Counted from the stretch's first letter, positions 1 to 8,985 are shown. The stretch: DNA of 64,000 bases from Streptomyces roseicoloratus (GCF_004117935.1 NZ_SDOY01000131.1:1-64000), one strand, 5' to 3'. Translations and numbers: made by a program. The notes: a model not told the origin generated them from the letters alone.

Positions 1-1162
1 GGTTGTCGCGCAGGAGGGCCCACAGGACGCTGGCTCGTCGGCGGGCCAGGGCGATCACGGCCTGAACGTGCTTGCAGCCCTCGCCGCGCTTCTTGAGGTA
101 GAAGTCTCGGTTCGGTCCCTCGCGGATGATGCTGGTCTGCGCGGACATGTAGAAGACCCTGCGCAGGCGGCGGCTGTAGCGCTTGGGCCGGTGGAGGTTG
201 CCGGTTCGGCGGCCCGAGTCGCGTGGGACTGGCACCAGCCCGGCCGCGGAGGCGAGATGGCCGGCATCCGCGTAGGCCGCAAGGTCACCTGCAGCGACGA
301 TGAACTCGGCGCCGAGTATGGGGCCCATGCCGGGCAGGGACTCGATGATCTCGGCTTGCGGGTGGCTGCGGAACGTGTCGCGGATCTGCTTGTCGATCCG
401 CTTGAGCCGGTCGTCCAGGTCCAGGATCTGCGTGGCCAGGTCGGCCACGATCTGGGCGGCGACGTCCTCACCCGGCAGGGCGGTCTGCTGGGCCTGGGCG
501 GCTTCGAGTGCGGTTGCCGCGACGGCGTCGGCGCCGCGCACACTGCGGTTGGCGAGCCAGGCCGTGAGCCGCGCCCGGCCACGTCGGCGGATGGCGGCTG
601 GGGTCTGGTAGCCGGTCAGCAGTACCAGCGCACCTTTGTGGGCGGAGTAGTCGAAGGCCCGTTCCAGGGCGGGGAAGACACCGGTCAGCACGTCGCGGAG
701 TCGGTTGATCATTCGCACCCTGTCGGCCACCAGGTCGGTTCGGTGGGCGGTCAGCAGGGCAAGGTCCGCGGCGAGTTGGGCGGGCACTTCGATGGTGGCG
801 AAGTCCCGGCGGTGGCGGGCGGTTTCCGCGATGACGTAGGCGTCGCGGGCGTCGGTTTCGGCCTCGCCCCGGTAGGCGCCGGACATGCGGTTGACCGTGC
901 GGCCGGGCACGTAGACGGCCTGCTGGCCATGGGCCGCGAGCAGGGCAAGCAACAGCGCGGAGGACGTACCGGAGATGTCCACCGCCCACTGGACTTCGTC
1001 GGCCAGCTCCAGGATTTCGCCGAGTGCGGTCAGGATCTCCGACTCGTCGTTGCCGATCTTCTTCGACCACAGAGTCGCGCCGGTTTCGTCGACCACCGCC
1101 GCCCAGTGATGGCCCTTACCGGCGTCGATGCCGACCCAGACCCGGGCCCGTCGCTCGTTCAC
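1..1162 (-). CDS. IS110-family transposase, 3' end cut by window edge
   Basis: This reads as a DEDD-type IS110-family transposase that would excise and insert its element through a RuvC-like N-terminal domain and a C-terminal transposase_20 domain. Reading leftward from the GTG at 1162, the protein begins VNERRARVWVGIDAGKGHHW, with the catalytic first Asp in the GIDAGK segment. A later ETDARDA stretch and the SLPGMGPILGAEFI segment typical of the C-terminal domain follow. A GAGGAGGGG ribosome site sits just upstream of the GTG. About 387 residues are visible against roughly 400 for the family, so only the last few residues are missing. No internal stop is seen, so the gene may be functional. 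It abuts the tailoring cluster, so the left part of that cluster may have been rearranged. Confidence 0.85.
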   Translation of the reverse strand, partial: MNERRARVWVGIDAGKGHHWAAVVDETGATLWSKKIGNDESEILTALGEILELADEVQWAVDISGTSSALLLALLAAHGQQAVYVPGRTVNRMSGAYRGEAETDARDAYVIAETARHRRDFATIEVPAQLAADLALLTAHRTDLVADRVRMINRLRDVLTGVFPALERAFDYSAHKGALVLLTGYQTPAAIRRRGRARLTAWLANRSVRGADAVAATALEAAQAQQTALPGEDVAAQIVADLATQILDLDDRLKRIDKQIRDTFRSHPQAEIIESLPGMGPILGAEFIVAAGDLAAYADAGHLASAAGLVPVPRDSGRRTGNLHRPKRYSRRLRRVFYMSAQTSIIREGPNRDFYLKKRGEGCKHVQAVIALARRRASVLWALLRDN

Positions 1163-1374
1163 TCGCCCCTCCTCGTTCCGCACGGCGTGCCGTCGGCCCA
1201 AGGAACACCCCGCTGTCATCTCCGTAATCAGCGACCGCACAAGGCGCGCACATCTCAATCAGCAGTCAGGGCGCCCCGGAGAACCGGGCGGCCACTCCTG
1301 AGAAGCCACTGAAGGCAAGAACCCATAAGCCACACCCGGCCCTCCCGGGCCACCAAACAACTTACGGAGGACCC

Positions 1375-2613
1375 ATGACCGCCGAGAGCACCGACACCGC
1401 CGGGCGCACCGACACCGCCGGGCGGGCCGAGCGGACCTTTCCGCTGCCCGTGCCGGATCCGCTGGAGCCCGCGCCCGCCTATGCCGAGCTGCGTGCCACC
1501 GAGCCCGTCGCCCCGGTGACGCTGCCGACCGGGCACCGGGCCTGGCTGGTGACCCGCTACGAGCACGTACGGCAGGTCCTCGCCGACCCGCGGTTCAGCA
1601 AGGCGGCGCTGACCGAGCCCGACGCGCCCCGGCTGCTGCCGGTCGCCAAGGGCTCCAAGTCCCTGTTCACCATGGACCCGCCGGAGCACACCCGGCTGCG
1701 CAAGCTGGTCGCCCGCGCCTTCACCGCCCGTCACATCGAGCGGATGCGTCCGCACGTCAAGGAGATCACCGACCGGCTGCTCGACGGCATGGCCGCCGAC
1801 GGCGCGCCCGCCGACCTGATCGCCCACCTGGCCCAGCCGCTGCCGATCACCGTCATCTGCGAGCTGCTCGGCGTGCCGCTCGCCGACCAGGACCGGTTCC
1901 GGGTCTGGTCCGACGTCATGCTGTCCGTGTCCGCCCACTCGCCCGACGCGGTCATGGAGGCCCGGCGCGGCCTCAACGGCTACCTCGGCGAGCTGATCGC
2001 CGCCAAGGCGAAGGAGCCCGCGGACGACCTGCTCACCCATCTCATCGAGGCCCGCGAGGAGGACGGCGACCGGCTCTCCGAGGAGGAGCTGCTGGCCTTC
2101 GGCCACACCCTGCTCGTCGCCGGATACCACGCCACGACCGGCGAGCTGGTCGGCGCGCTGATCACGCTGCTGCGCGAGCCGGATCTGTGGGCGCGGCTCG
2201 TCGCCGACCGGAGCCTGGTGCCGGGCGCCGTGGAGGAGCTGCTGCGCTTCTCGGTGGCGGGCGGCGGCGCCGGCGCCATGCGCATCGCGACCGAGGACGT
2301 CGAACTCGGCGGGGCCACGATCCGCAAGGGCGACGCGGTCCTCCCGGCGATCACCTCGGCCAACCGGGACGAGCAGGTCTTCGCGGCGGCGGAGCGGGTC
2401 GACCTGGAGCGGGAGAGCAACCCGCACCTGACGTTCGGCCACGGACTGCACCACTGCCTGGGCGCCCAGCTCGGCCGGATGGAGCTCCAGCTGGCGCTCG
2501 AAGGCCTGCTCGACCGCTTCCCGGGACTGCGTCTCGCGGTGCCGACCGACGAGCTGACCTGGGTGTCCGGGATGGCGTTCCGCCGGCCGGCGCGGCTCCC
2601 GGTGGCCTGGTGA
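1375..2613 (+). CDS. Cytochrome P450 (CYP105/107-like tailoring oxidase)
   Basis: A 412-residue soluble bacterial class I P450, expected to hydroxylate or oxidatively couple a natural-product intermediate using electrons from a ferredoxin. The haem-ligand loop is FGHGLHHCLGAQLGR near residue 350 and the ExxR motif is EELLR near 287. The I-helix reads LLVAGYHATTGE, so the residue normally acidic before the TT pair is Ala. The ATG at 1375 has TTACGGAGG eight bases upstream. The gene stands alone on the plus strand, facing the amidotransferase gene across a strong terminator. The likely redox partner is the ferredoxin at 5141-5479. The substrate cannot be told from sequence. Confidence 0.93.
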   Translation: MTAESTDTAGRTDTAGRAERTFPLPVPDPLEPAPAYAELRATEPVAPVTLPTGHRAWLVTRYEHVRQVLADPRFSKAALTEPDAPRLLPVAKGSKSLFTMDPPEHTRLRKLVARAFTARHIERMRPHVKEITDRLLDGMAADGAPADLIAHLAQPLPITVICELLGVPLADQDRFRVWSDVMLSVSAHSPDAVMEARRGLNGYLGELIAAKAKEPADDLLTHLIEAREEDGDRLSEEELLAFGHTLLVAGYHATTGELVGALITLLREPDLWARLVADRSLVPGAVEELLRFSVAGGGAGAMRIATEDVELGGATIRKGDAVLPAITSANRDEQVFAAAERVDLERESNPHLTFGHGLHHCLGAQLGRMELQLALEGLLDRFPGLRLAVPTDELTWVSGMAFRRPARLPVAW

Positions 2614-2709
2614 CGCACCCACAACCGGGCCGTACCACCCCCAGGGCACCCGCCCCGCACCCCAGCGGGGCGCTCGCCCCCCCCGCACCATCTCGCCCCC
2701 CCGCACCAT

Positions 2710-2750
2710 ACGGAAGCTCCCCCGTCCGGCCCGGACGGGGGAGCTTCCGT
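2710..2750. terminator. Bidirectional terminator between convergent genes
   Basis: Two perfect 20-bp arms (2710-2729 and 2731-2750; the outer bases of the left arm read ACGGAAGCTCCCCC) are separated by a single base. They sit between the stop of the P450 at 2613 and the stop of the amidotransferase gene at 2767. The position and symmetry fit a terminator serving both convergent transcripts. Confidence 0.9.
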
Positions 2751-2766
2751 GTGCTGCGGCCGGTGC

Positions 2767-4608
2767 TCAGACGGCCAGGTCGAGCCCGTACGACGCGATC
2801 CACTCGTCGAGGTGCAGCGCCATGTCGATCTCGATGCGGGTCAGTCCGGCCGCGGCCGTCGGGTCGCGGCGCACGTCCTCCACGACCGTCGGGTTCAGCA
2901 GCGGCAGCACGGCCGCGTCGCCGCCGGCCACCAGCTTCGCGAACCGCTCCTGGACGTAGCGGTCGTAGGCGGCGTCGTTGGAGATCGGGTAGCCCGTCTT
3001 CGGACGGTTGAGCACCGCCTCCGGCAGCAGGTCCTTCGCCGCCGCCCGCAGCAGGCTCTTCCACTGACCGTCGAAGGTCTTGAACTCGAACGGCGCGTTG
3101 AAGACGTAGTCCTGCAGCCGGTGGTCGCAGAACGGCACCCGGACCTCCAGGCCGACGGCCATGCTGAGCCGGTCCTTGCGGTCGAGCAGGGTGCGCATGA
3201 AGCGGGTCAGGAAGAAGTACGTCGACTCCCGGAACTGCCGGGCCCGGCCGCTCTCCCCGGGCATCCGCGGTACCGCGGCCGCCGCCTGCCGGTACTGCTC
3301 CGCCTGGTAGCCGCGGACGTCGACCCGGGTGGTGACCGGGCCGAACAGGGCCGGCATGCCGAGGTTGTGGGCGAGGCTCCACGGCAGGGTGCCGGGCTGC
3401 CCGTACTCGGGGTGGTGGAACCACGGGTAGCCGCCGAACAGCTCGTCCGCCGACTCGCCGGTGAGCGCCACCGTGGACCGTCCGCGGATCGCCCGGAACA
3501 GCAGGTACAGCGAGATGTCCATGGAGCCCGGGCCGGCGATGAGCACCGGCCAGTCGAGCGCCTGGACCACCGCGCGGCGGGTCGGGGCGTCGATCATCTC
3601 CGCGTTGCCGAGCAGGATGTGCCGGTGGTCGGCGCCGACGTGCTCGACGACCTGCCGGACGTACGGCGAGTCCGCGGTGGGATGGGTCAGGTCCGGCTCG
3701 AAGTTGTCCAGGTAGCCGACGAAGTCGACGTCGAACGAGCGGACCTTTCCGCTGCCGTCGCGCCGCTTGGCGAGCGACGCCAGGGCGGTGAGCGTCGAGG
3801 AGTCGAGACCGCCCGACAGCATCGTGCACAGCGGGACGTCGGAGACGATCTGCCGGGTGACGATGTCCTCGAGCAGCTCGCGCACCGTGCGGATGGTGGT
3901 GGGCAGGTCGTCGGTGTGCTCGTGCGCCTCCAACTGCCAGTACCGGCGCAGCCGGTGGCCGTCGCGGTTCACCCGCAGCACGTGCCCCGGAGCCAGCTCG
4001 GGCATCCCGGCGATCACGCCGGCGCCCGGCGCCTTCACCCCGCCGAACAGCTCGCGCAGCCCGTCGGCGTCGACCGTGCGGCTCGCCCGCGGATGGGCGA
4101 GGATCGCCTTCGGCTCGGAACCGAACAGCACCCCGCCGCCGGGCAGCAGCTGGTAGTACAGCGGCTTGATGCCGACGCGGTCGCGCACCAGGAGCAGCTC
4201 CTCGGTGCGCGCGTCCCAGATCGCGAAGGCGAACATGCCGTTGAGCCGGTCGACGAAGTCCTCGCCCCACTCCAGGTAGGACCGCAGCACCACCTCGGTG
4301 TCGCTGCGGGTGGTGAAGCGGTGCCCCTTGAGGACGAGTTCCTCCCGCAGCTCGCGGAAGTTGTACACCTCGCCCGCGTACGTCAGGGCCGCCTGGACCC
4401 GGCCGCCCTCCTCGGCGACCATGGGCTGCCGTCCGCCCTCCAGGTCGATGATGGCGAGCCTGCGGTGGCCCAGTGCGGCGTGCGGAGCGATCCACACGTC
4501 GCCGGCGTCGGGGCCGCGCAGGGTCATGGTCGTCGTCATCTCCCGTACGACGGCGGCCTCCTGACGCAGATCACGTGCGAAGTCCACCCAGCCGGCGATG
4601 CCACACAT
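2767..4608 (-). CDS. Asparagine-synthase-like glutamine amidotransferase
   Basis: A 613-residue two-domain AsnB-type enzyme. The N-terminal class II glutaminase domain begins MCGIAGW with nucleophile Cys2, and has LGHRRLAI and a YAGEVYN segment (the family usually reads NGEIYN). The synthetase domain carries the PPi loop SGGLDSS near residue 265 and the GESADELFGGYPW motif. Such enzymes amidate carboxylates. In aromatic polyketide clusters of the xantholipin, lysolipin and fredericamycin type, homologues form the amide or lactam nitrogen, which is the more likely role here than primary asparagine synthesis. AAAGGAGAG lies seven bases before the ATG. It is the last gene of a minus-strand unit, 38 bp after the Tat-protein gene. 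Confidence 0.92.
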   Translation of the reverse strand: MCGIAGWVDFARDLRQEAAVVREMTTTMTLRGPDAGDVWIAPHAALGHRRLAIIDLEGGRQPMVAEEGGRVQAALTYAGEVYNFRELREELVLKGHRFTTRSDTEVVLRSYLEWGEDFVDRLNGMFAFAIWDARTEELLLVRDRVGIKPLYYQLLPGGGVLFGSEPKAILAHPRASRTVDADGLRELFGGVKAPGAGVIAGMPELAPGHVLRVNRDGHRLRRYWQLEAHEHTDDLPTTIRTVRELLEDIVTRQIVSDVPLCTMLSGGLDSSTLTALASLAKRRDGSGKVRSFDVDFVGYLDNFEPDLTHPTADSPYVRQVVEHVGADHRHILLGNAEMIDAPTRRAVVQALDWPVLIAGPGSMDISLYLLFRAIRGRSTVALTGESADELFGGYPWFHHPEYGQPGTLPWSLAHNLGMPALFGPVTTRVDVRGYQAEQYRQAAAAVPRMPGESGRARQFRESTYFFLTRFMRTLLDRKDRLSMAVGLEVRVPFCDHRLQDYVFNAPFEFKTFDGQWKSLLRAAAKDLLPEAVLNRPKTGYPISNDAAYDRYVQERFAKLVAGGDAAVLPLLNPTVVEDVRRDPTAAAGLTRIEIDMALHLDEWIASYGLDLAV

Positions 4609-4646
4609 GCCAGCACTCTCCTTTGCTCTGTCCCGGCCGCGGCCGG

Positions 4647-5144
4647 TCAGCCGTCGACACCGAACCGGGTGCCGACCGCCGTGGACTGGACTTCCATCAG
4701 GACGTTCCCGCCGGCGTCCAGGGCCTGGCCCGTGCCGGTCGAGACGAAGCCGCCGTCGGGGCGGAACCGCGCCGTGTGCCGGATCCGCAGCTCGCTCAGC
4801 AGGCCGCCGTCGGCGTCCGACCGCAGGCCGCGGGTCACGTACACGAAGCCGTCGCCGGTCGGCTCCCAGGTGCCGATGCCGGTGTGGGTGTGCCGGTGGG
4901 TCTGCAGGATCAGCTGCCCGTCGGAGCCGAACGAGTAGTGCGCGTGCTCCACTTCGGGCACGCCCTCGATGGTGACGGTCACCGACCAGCTGCCGACCGG
5001 CGACGGTCGCCGGCCCTTGGGGCGGTGGTGCCCGCGGCCCTCGTCGTGCGCCACGGCCGGGGCCGCGGAGCCCACGGCGAGCGCCGAACCGAGGAAGCCG
5101 GCCCGTCTGAGCAGGGAACGGCGGGTGCTGCGCTGGGGTGTCAT
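4647..5144 (-). CDS. Tat-exported protein of unknown function, lipocalin-like
   Basis: A 165-residue protein beginning MTPQRSTRRSLLRRAGFLG, with an alanine-rich hydrophobic stretch and a cut site near APAVAHD: a twin-arginine signal peptide. The mature part starts with a basic His-rich linker, then beta-rich sequence (VGSWSVTVTIEG, LILQTHRHTHTGIGTWEPTG, VSTGTGQALDAGGNVLMEV) that looks like a small secreted beta-barrel of the kind annotated near oxidative tailoring genes. No catalytic motif is recognised. The ATG overlaps the ferredoxin stop as ATGA, so it is translationally coupled to the P450/ferredoxin pair. An export-linked redox or sequestration role is possible but unproven. Confidence 0.7.
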   Translation of the reverse strand: MTPQRSTRRSLLRRAGFLGSALAVGSAAPAVAHDEGRGHHRPKGRRPSPVGSWSVTVTIEGVPEVEHAHYSFGSDGQLILQTHRHTHTGIGTWEPTGDGFVYVTRGLRSDADGGLLSELRIRHTARFRPDGGFVSTGTGQALDAGGNVLMEVQSTAVGTRFGVDG

Positions 5145-5479
5145 GGTCGTGCCTCTCTCGTCGCGCCTTCCGCGGCCGCCTCCCGGGCGGCCTCGACCGG
5201 CCGGCCGGTCGCCAGGTCGGTCAGGGTGATCGCCTCGGCCGGGCAGGCCTCGACGACCTCGATCAGCTCCGGGTCGGGATCGACCGGCTCGGCCGCGGGC
5301 CGGGTCCGGTGGTCCTCGCCCACGGAGAAGTACCGGGGTGCCGCAGCGGCGCAGATCCCGCTGCGCCGGCAGGACTTGTGCACGGAGATCCGCCACTGCC
5401 CGCCCGTCGCGCGCTGTCCGCCCGTCGTGGCCGGGGTGCCCGTCGCGTCCCGGCCCGTGACGGCCGTCTCCCCGCTCAC
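5141..5479 (-). CDS. Ferredoxin, 3Fe-4S type, partner of the P450
   Basis: A 112-residue small ferredoxin whose Fe-S ligands are visible as CRRSGICAAAAP and, later, EACPAEAI. The spacing fits a [3Fe-4S] P450-type ferredoxin. Its GTG overlaps the stop of the upstream P450 (GTGA) and its own stop overlaps the next ATG (ATGA), so three genes are translationally coupled. About 30 residues of Thr/Gly-rich sequence precede the usual core (WRISVHKSC), so the true N-terminus could be shorter, although the GTG overlap favours this start. It would pass electrons from a ferredoxin reductase, not in this window, to one or both P450s. Confidence 0.88.
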   Translation of the reverse strand: MSGETAVTGRDATGTPATTGGQRATGGQWRISVHKSCRRSGICAAAAPRYFSVGEDHRTRPAAEPVDPDPELIEVVEACPAEAITLTDLATGRPVEAAREAAAEGATREARP

Positions 5480-6678
5480 CACGTCACCGGCAGGTTGACG
5501 AGGGCGCGGGCGGTGAGCCCGGTCTTCCAGGTCAGCCAGTCGGACCGCACCGCGAGCCGCAGCGTGTCCGGCACCCGCTCGATGAGGGTGCGCAGCGCGA
5601 TCTGCATCTCCAGGCGGGCGAGCTGGGCGCCCAGGCAGTGGTGGATGCCGTAGCCGAAGGACAGGTGGACGTTCGGGGCGCGTTCGACGTCGAAGCGGTC
5701 CGCGTCGGCGAAGACGTCCTCGTCGTGGTTGGCGGAGCCCAGCGAGGCGATCACCGCCTCGCCCTTCCTGATCACGGTGTCGCCGATCGTCAGGTCCTCG
5801 GTGGCGACCCGCAGCTGGGTGCCGGTGAAGACGAACGGGTTGAACCGCAGCAGCTCCTCGACCGCGCCCGGGATCAGCTCGGGCTTCTTGCGCAGCAGCT
5901 CCAGCTGGTCCGGGTGGTGCAGCAGCGTGAACAGGGCGGTGCCGAGCGAGTTGGCGGTCGACTGGTGCCCGACCGTCATGATGATCATCGCGAAGTCCAG
6001 CAGCTCCTCCTCGGACAGCTGCTGCCCCTCGTCGCGGGCGTGCACGAGCACGCTCAGCAGGTCGTCGGCGGGCTCCTGGCGACGCTGCTCGATCAGCTCG
6101 CGCAGATAGCCGATGATCGAGCCGCGGGCCTCCTTCACCTCCTCGACGCTGTGGCCGCCGAGGCTGAAGATGACCTCGCTCCAGGCGTGCAGCCGGTCCA
6201 CGTGCTCGTACGGAACGCCCAGCAGCTCGAAGATCACCTTGATGGGCAGGCTGAGCGCGTAGCAGGACATCAGGTCGACCGGGCGGGGAGCGACCAGGAC
6301 CAGACGGATCTGCTCCTCGGCGAGCTCCTCGATGCGCGGGCGCAGCGCCTCGACCCGGCGGGCGGTGAAGGCCTGCATCACCAGGCGGCGCAGCCGCGAG
6401 TGGTCCGGGGCGTCCATGCCCAGGATCGTCTTCGGGCCGGGCGTGGTGTTGCCCATCCTCGGTGCCTCCGGCGCCTCGGCGGCGGCCCGGCTGAGCCGCG
6501 GGTCGACCAGGGCGGCGCGCACGTCGGCGTAACGGGTCAGGAGCCAGGCCCGGTCGCCGGTGGGCAGCGTCACCCGGGCCACCGGGGCCCGTTCGCGCAG
6601 CCGGCGGAACTCCTCCGGCGGCTCGAACGTGTCCGGCGCCGGGAAGGGGAAGGCCGGCGGTGTCTCGTCGATCGACAT
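5476..6678 (-). CDS. Cytochrome P450 with unusual I-helix motif
   Basis: A 400-residue class I P450 starting MSIDETPPAFPFP at the ATG at 6678, with AAGGGA upstream. A longer in-frame start exists but lacks a ribosome site. The haem loop is FGYGIHHCLGAQLAR and the ExxR motif is EELLR. The I-helix reads MTVGHQSTANS, so Gln takes the place of the conserved acid and Ser that of the first Thr. This deviation occurs in some biosynthetic P450s with altered proton delivery. It is the second gene of the minus-strand unit, coupled to the ferredoxin. It likely oxidises the cluster product; the substrate is unknown. Confidence 0.93.
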   Translation of the reverse strand: MSIDETPPAFPFPAPDTFEPPEEFRRLRERAPVARVTLPTGDRAWLLTRYADVRAALVDPRLSRAAAEAPEAPRMGNTTPGPKTILGMDAPDHSRLRRLVMQAFTARRVEALRPRIEELAEEQIRLVLVAPRPVDLMSCYALSLPIKVIFELLGVPYEHVDRLHAWSEVIFSLGGHSVEEVKEARGSIIGYLRELIEQRRQEPADDLLSVLVHARDEGQQLSEEELLDFAMIIMTVGHQSTANSLGTALFTLLHHPDQLELLRKKPELIPGAVEELLRFNPFVFTGTQLRVATEDLTIGDTVIRKGEAVIASLGSANHDEDVFADADRFDVERAPNVHLSFGYGIHHCLGAQLARLEMQIALRTLIERVPDTLRLAVRSDWLTWKTGLTARALVNLPVTW

Positions 6679-6753
6679 CGGAATCCCTTCGTGTGCGGGG
6701 GAGAGGGCGGTGGTGCGACCGGCGCGCCGGCGGCCCCTCCTCATGGAGCGGGT

Positions 6754-6812
6754 GGGAGCGGGGAGCGGGGGAGCGAGGAGCGAGGAGCGGGGAGCGGGGA
6801 GCGGGGAGCGAG
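6754..6812. repeat. 7-bp tandem repeat in methyltransferase-P450 spacer
   Basis: About eight degenerate copies of GGAGCGG/GGAGCGA lie between the methyltransferase stop and the P450 start, within a 210-bp spacer. The spacer is transcribed if the minus-strand genes form one operon. No function is evident. Confidence 0.75.
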
Positions 6813-6888
6813 TGGACGGTGCGGCAAAGCGCGCGCGGGCAGCCCCTCCGTCGCGAAGACCCGGAGGCGCCGCCCGTCACGCGTGGGG

Positions 6889-7920
6889 TTACTTCTTGAT
6901 GCCGGCCACGAGGATGTCGTTGGTGTCGAGCAGCTGGGCGGAGGTCTCCGCGAAGCCCGCCTCGGCCATCCAGGAACGGCAGTCGTCGACCCGGTACTCG
7001 GAACCGCCGTGCGTGACGACCAGCATGGTGAGGCTGGTCAGCAGGTTGTTCAGCGGGCTGAGCTCGTCGTCGAGCATGGGGTCGTAGACGAGCAGCGTGC
7101 CGCCCGGCTTCAGGGCGTCGTACGCCGACTTGATGAGCTGCTTGCGGCGCTCCGGCGACCAGTCCTCCAGGACGTGGCCGATGATCACGACGTCGGCGGT
7201 CGGGACCGGGTCGGCGAAGAAGTCGCCGCCGTGGAAGGCGATCTTGTCCTTCAGGCCGAGGCCGCCGATGTGGTCCTCGTACGCCGGCTCGACGGCCGGC
7301 AGGTCGAAGACCGTGGCCTTCAGGTGCGGGTGGGCGTCGATCAGGGTGGCCGCCAGGTTGCCCCGGGCGCCGCCGACGTCCGTGACGGTCTTGACCTTGC
7401 TCCAGTCGAAGGCCTTGGCGAGCTCCGGTCCGACGGCCCAGTTGAGCGCGTCCATCATGGCGACGAAGTCCCGCATCTGCTCCTCGGAGCGGTACAGGTG
7501 CTTGAACATGTTGTCGTCGCCGTGGCCCTCGATCTGGGACTCACCGGTCTTCAGCGACTCGGTGAAGCCTCCCCAGGCGCCGTACAGCACGCTGTTGGAG
7601 CGGCTCAGGAAGCGCCCGACGTACGTCCGCCGGCCCTTGACCAGGTGGGTGTCGGCCGCCGCGGTGTTGCCGTAACGGCCGTTCTCGCGCGACAGCAGGC
7701 CCAGCTTGACCAGGGCGTTGAGGAACTCCCGGGCGCCGCGCTCGTGGAGACCGAGCTTGGTCCGGATCTCCTCCTCGGTGGCCGGCCCGCTGTCGCTCAG
7801 CACGGTGAACAGGTCGAGCTCGTTCGCGGTGAGCAGGATCTTCGCGCTGCCGAACGCCATGCCGAGCTGGATGATGCCGTTCAGGTCCAGGGATCCCTGC
7901 TCTTCACGGGTCTTGGTCAT
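6889..7920 (-). CDS. SAM-dependent O-methyltransferase (plant-type, dimerising)
   Basis: A 343-residue class I methyltransferase of the caffeate/acetylserotonin O-methyltransferase family. An N-terminal winged-helix dimerisation domain (residues 1-110) precedes a Rossmann domain whose SAM loop reads VTDVGGARGNLAA. The later VVIIGHVLEDWSPERRKQL corresponds to the catalytic-helix region, with His typical of the base position. AAAGGAA precedes the ATG at 7920; an upstream in-frame ATG at 7971 lies within the tandem operator repeat and is less likely. It is the first gene of the minus-strand unit and divergent from the SDR. It probably methylates a phenolic hydroxyl of the cluster product. Confidence 0.9.
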   Translation of the reverse strand: MTKTREEQGSLDLNGIIQLGMAFGSAKILLTANELDLFTVLSDSGPATEEEIRTKLGLHERGAREFLNALVKLGLLSRENGRYGNTAAADTHLVKGRRTYVGRFLSRSNSVLYGAWGGFTESLKTGESQIEGHGDDNMFKHLYRSEEQMRDFVAMMDALNWAVGPELAKAFDWSKVKTVTDVGGARGNLAATLIDAHPHLKATVFDLPAVEPAYEDHIGGLGLKDKIAFHGGDFFADPVPTADVVIIGHVLEDWSPERRKQLIKSAYDALKPGGTLLVYDPMLDDELSPLNNLLTSLTMLVVTHGGSEYRVDDCRSWMAEAGFAETSAQLLDTNDILVAGIKK

Positions 7921-7961
7921 GCGCCGGTTCCTTTCCGGTGGTGTCGTGGCCGCGCCCGGTC

Positions 7962-8023
7962 TGGTGTGCACGCCCGGTGAACAGTCCGGACGTGGTGAGC
8001 ACGCCCGGTGAACTATCCGGACG
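7962..8023. promoter_or_regulatory. Tandem 31-bp direct repeat in divergent promoter (candidate operator)
   Basis: Two adjacent 31-bp units (7962-7992 and 7993-8023) match at 28 of 31 positions and share the core CACGCCCGGTGAAC followed by TCCGGACG. They lie in the 267-bp gap between divergent transcription units. Exact tandem placement at about three helical turns suggests a binding site for a cluster regulator (SARP-like activators use direct repeats, though usually with shorter periods). No such regulator is encoded in the window. Confidence 0.55.
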
Positions 8024-8187
8024 GGACCTCAATCCGAACTGGATTCCCGATGGACCGGCACTCGGGGCGAATCGCTCGAGTGACACTCCAGCCGCGATCT
8101 CCAAGCTGGGGTGCGGTGCCCGCGTGTGCGCGGCGCGGGCCCTGACGTGTCGACACCGGCGCAGCGCCGGAAAGGACGGGAGTTGCC

Positions 8188-8985
8188 ATGGAACTCGGCC
8201 TGAAGGACAAGGTCGTACTGCTCACCGGCGGCAGCGGCGGCATCGGCCGCCCGCTCGCCCGCGCCTTCGCCGACGAGGGCGCCAAGGTCGCGCTGACCTA
8301 TCTGAGCCGGGTGGAGAACGCCAAGGCGGTGGCCGCCGAGATAGCGGACGCCGGCGGGCAGGCGCTGCCCGTACACCTCGACATGACCGATCCCGCGTCC
8401 GTGCGCCGCGCGGTCGCGGAGGTCACCGAGGAGTGGGGCGGCATCGACGTCCTCGTGGTCAACGCCTCGGCCTCCGGCGGCCCCAGCCCGTACGCGCCCG
8501 CCTTCGACGAGATCCCGGCCGAGCGGTGGCTGCCTCCGCTGCGGGCGGAGGTGGAGGGCGCGTTCCACACCGTCCAGGCGACGCTTCCGGTGATGAAGCC
8601 GCGCGGCGGCGGCCGCATCGTGTTCATGTCGGCGGCCATCGTGCAGCGCGGACTGAAGGGCGCGGAGGGCTACGCGGCGAGCAAGTCGGCCCTGCACGGC
8701 CTGAGCCGCACGCTCGGCACCGAGCTCTTCGAGCACGGCATCCTCTCCAACGTCGTCGCTCCGGGACCGGTGGTGACGGAAGGCCTCCTGGAGAAGCTGC
8801 CCGAGGAGGTGCGCGGCCGGGTCGCCGGACTCGACAGCGAAGGCGCCCGCGCCGCGCTGAACAAGGCCATGCCGTTCCTGCACTTCTCCACCGTCGAGGA
8901 CGTCGTCAACGCCACCCTCTTCCTCGCCTCCTCGGCCAACGGCAACATCACCGGCAACGTCCTCTACGTCGACGGCGGGCACTGA
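8188..8985 (+). CDS. Short-chain dehydrogenase/reductase
   Basis: A 265-residue classical SDR, probably NADPH-dependent, acting on a carbonyl or alcohol of the pathway intermediate. The cofactor loop is TGGSGGIG, the structural motif is VVNASAS, and the catalytic residues are visible as a Ser in FMSAAI and YAASK. The C-terminus NVLYVDGGH is typical. GGGAG precedes the ATG. The gene opens a plus-strand unit with two methyltransferases; its stop shares one base with the next ATG (TGATG). The substrate is unknown. Confidence 0.92.
   Translation: MELGLKDKVVLLTGGSGGIGRPLARAFADEGAKVALTYLSRVENAKAVAAEIADAGGQALPVHLDMTDPASVRRAVAEVTEEWGGIDVLVVNASASGGPSPYAPAFDEIPAERWLPPLRAEVEGAFHTVQATLPVMKPRGGGRIVFMSAAIVQRGLKGAEGYAASKSALHGLSRTLGTELFEHGILSNVVAPGPVVTEGLLEKLPEEVRGRVAGLDSEGARAALNKAMPFLHFSTVEDVVNATLFLASSANGNITGNVLYVDGGH

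Noticed and set aside
2767..4608. Primary-metabolism asparagine synthetase
   Set aside because: Membership of an operon with P450, ferredoxin and methyltransferase points to amide formation on a natural product, though activity on aspartate is not excluded.
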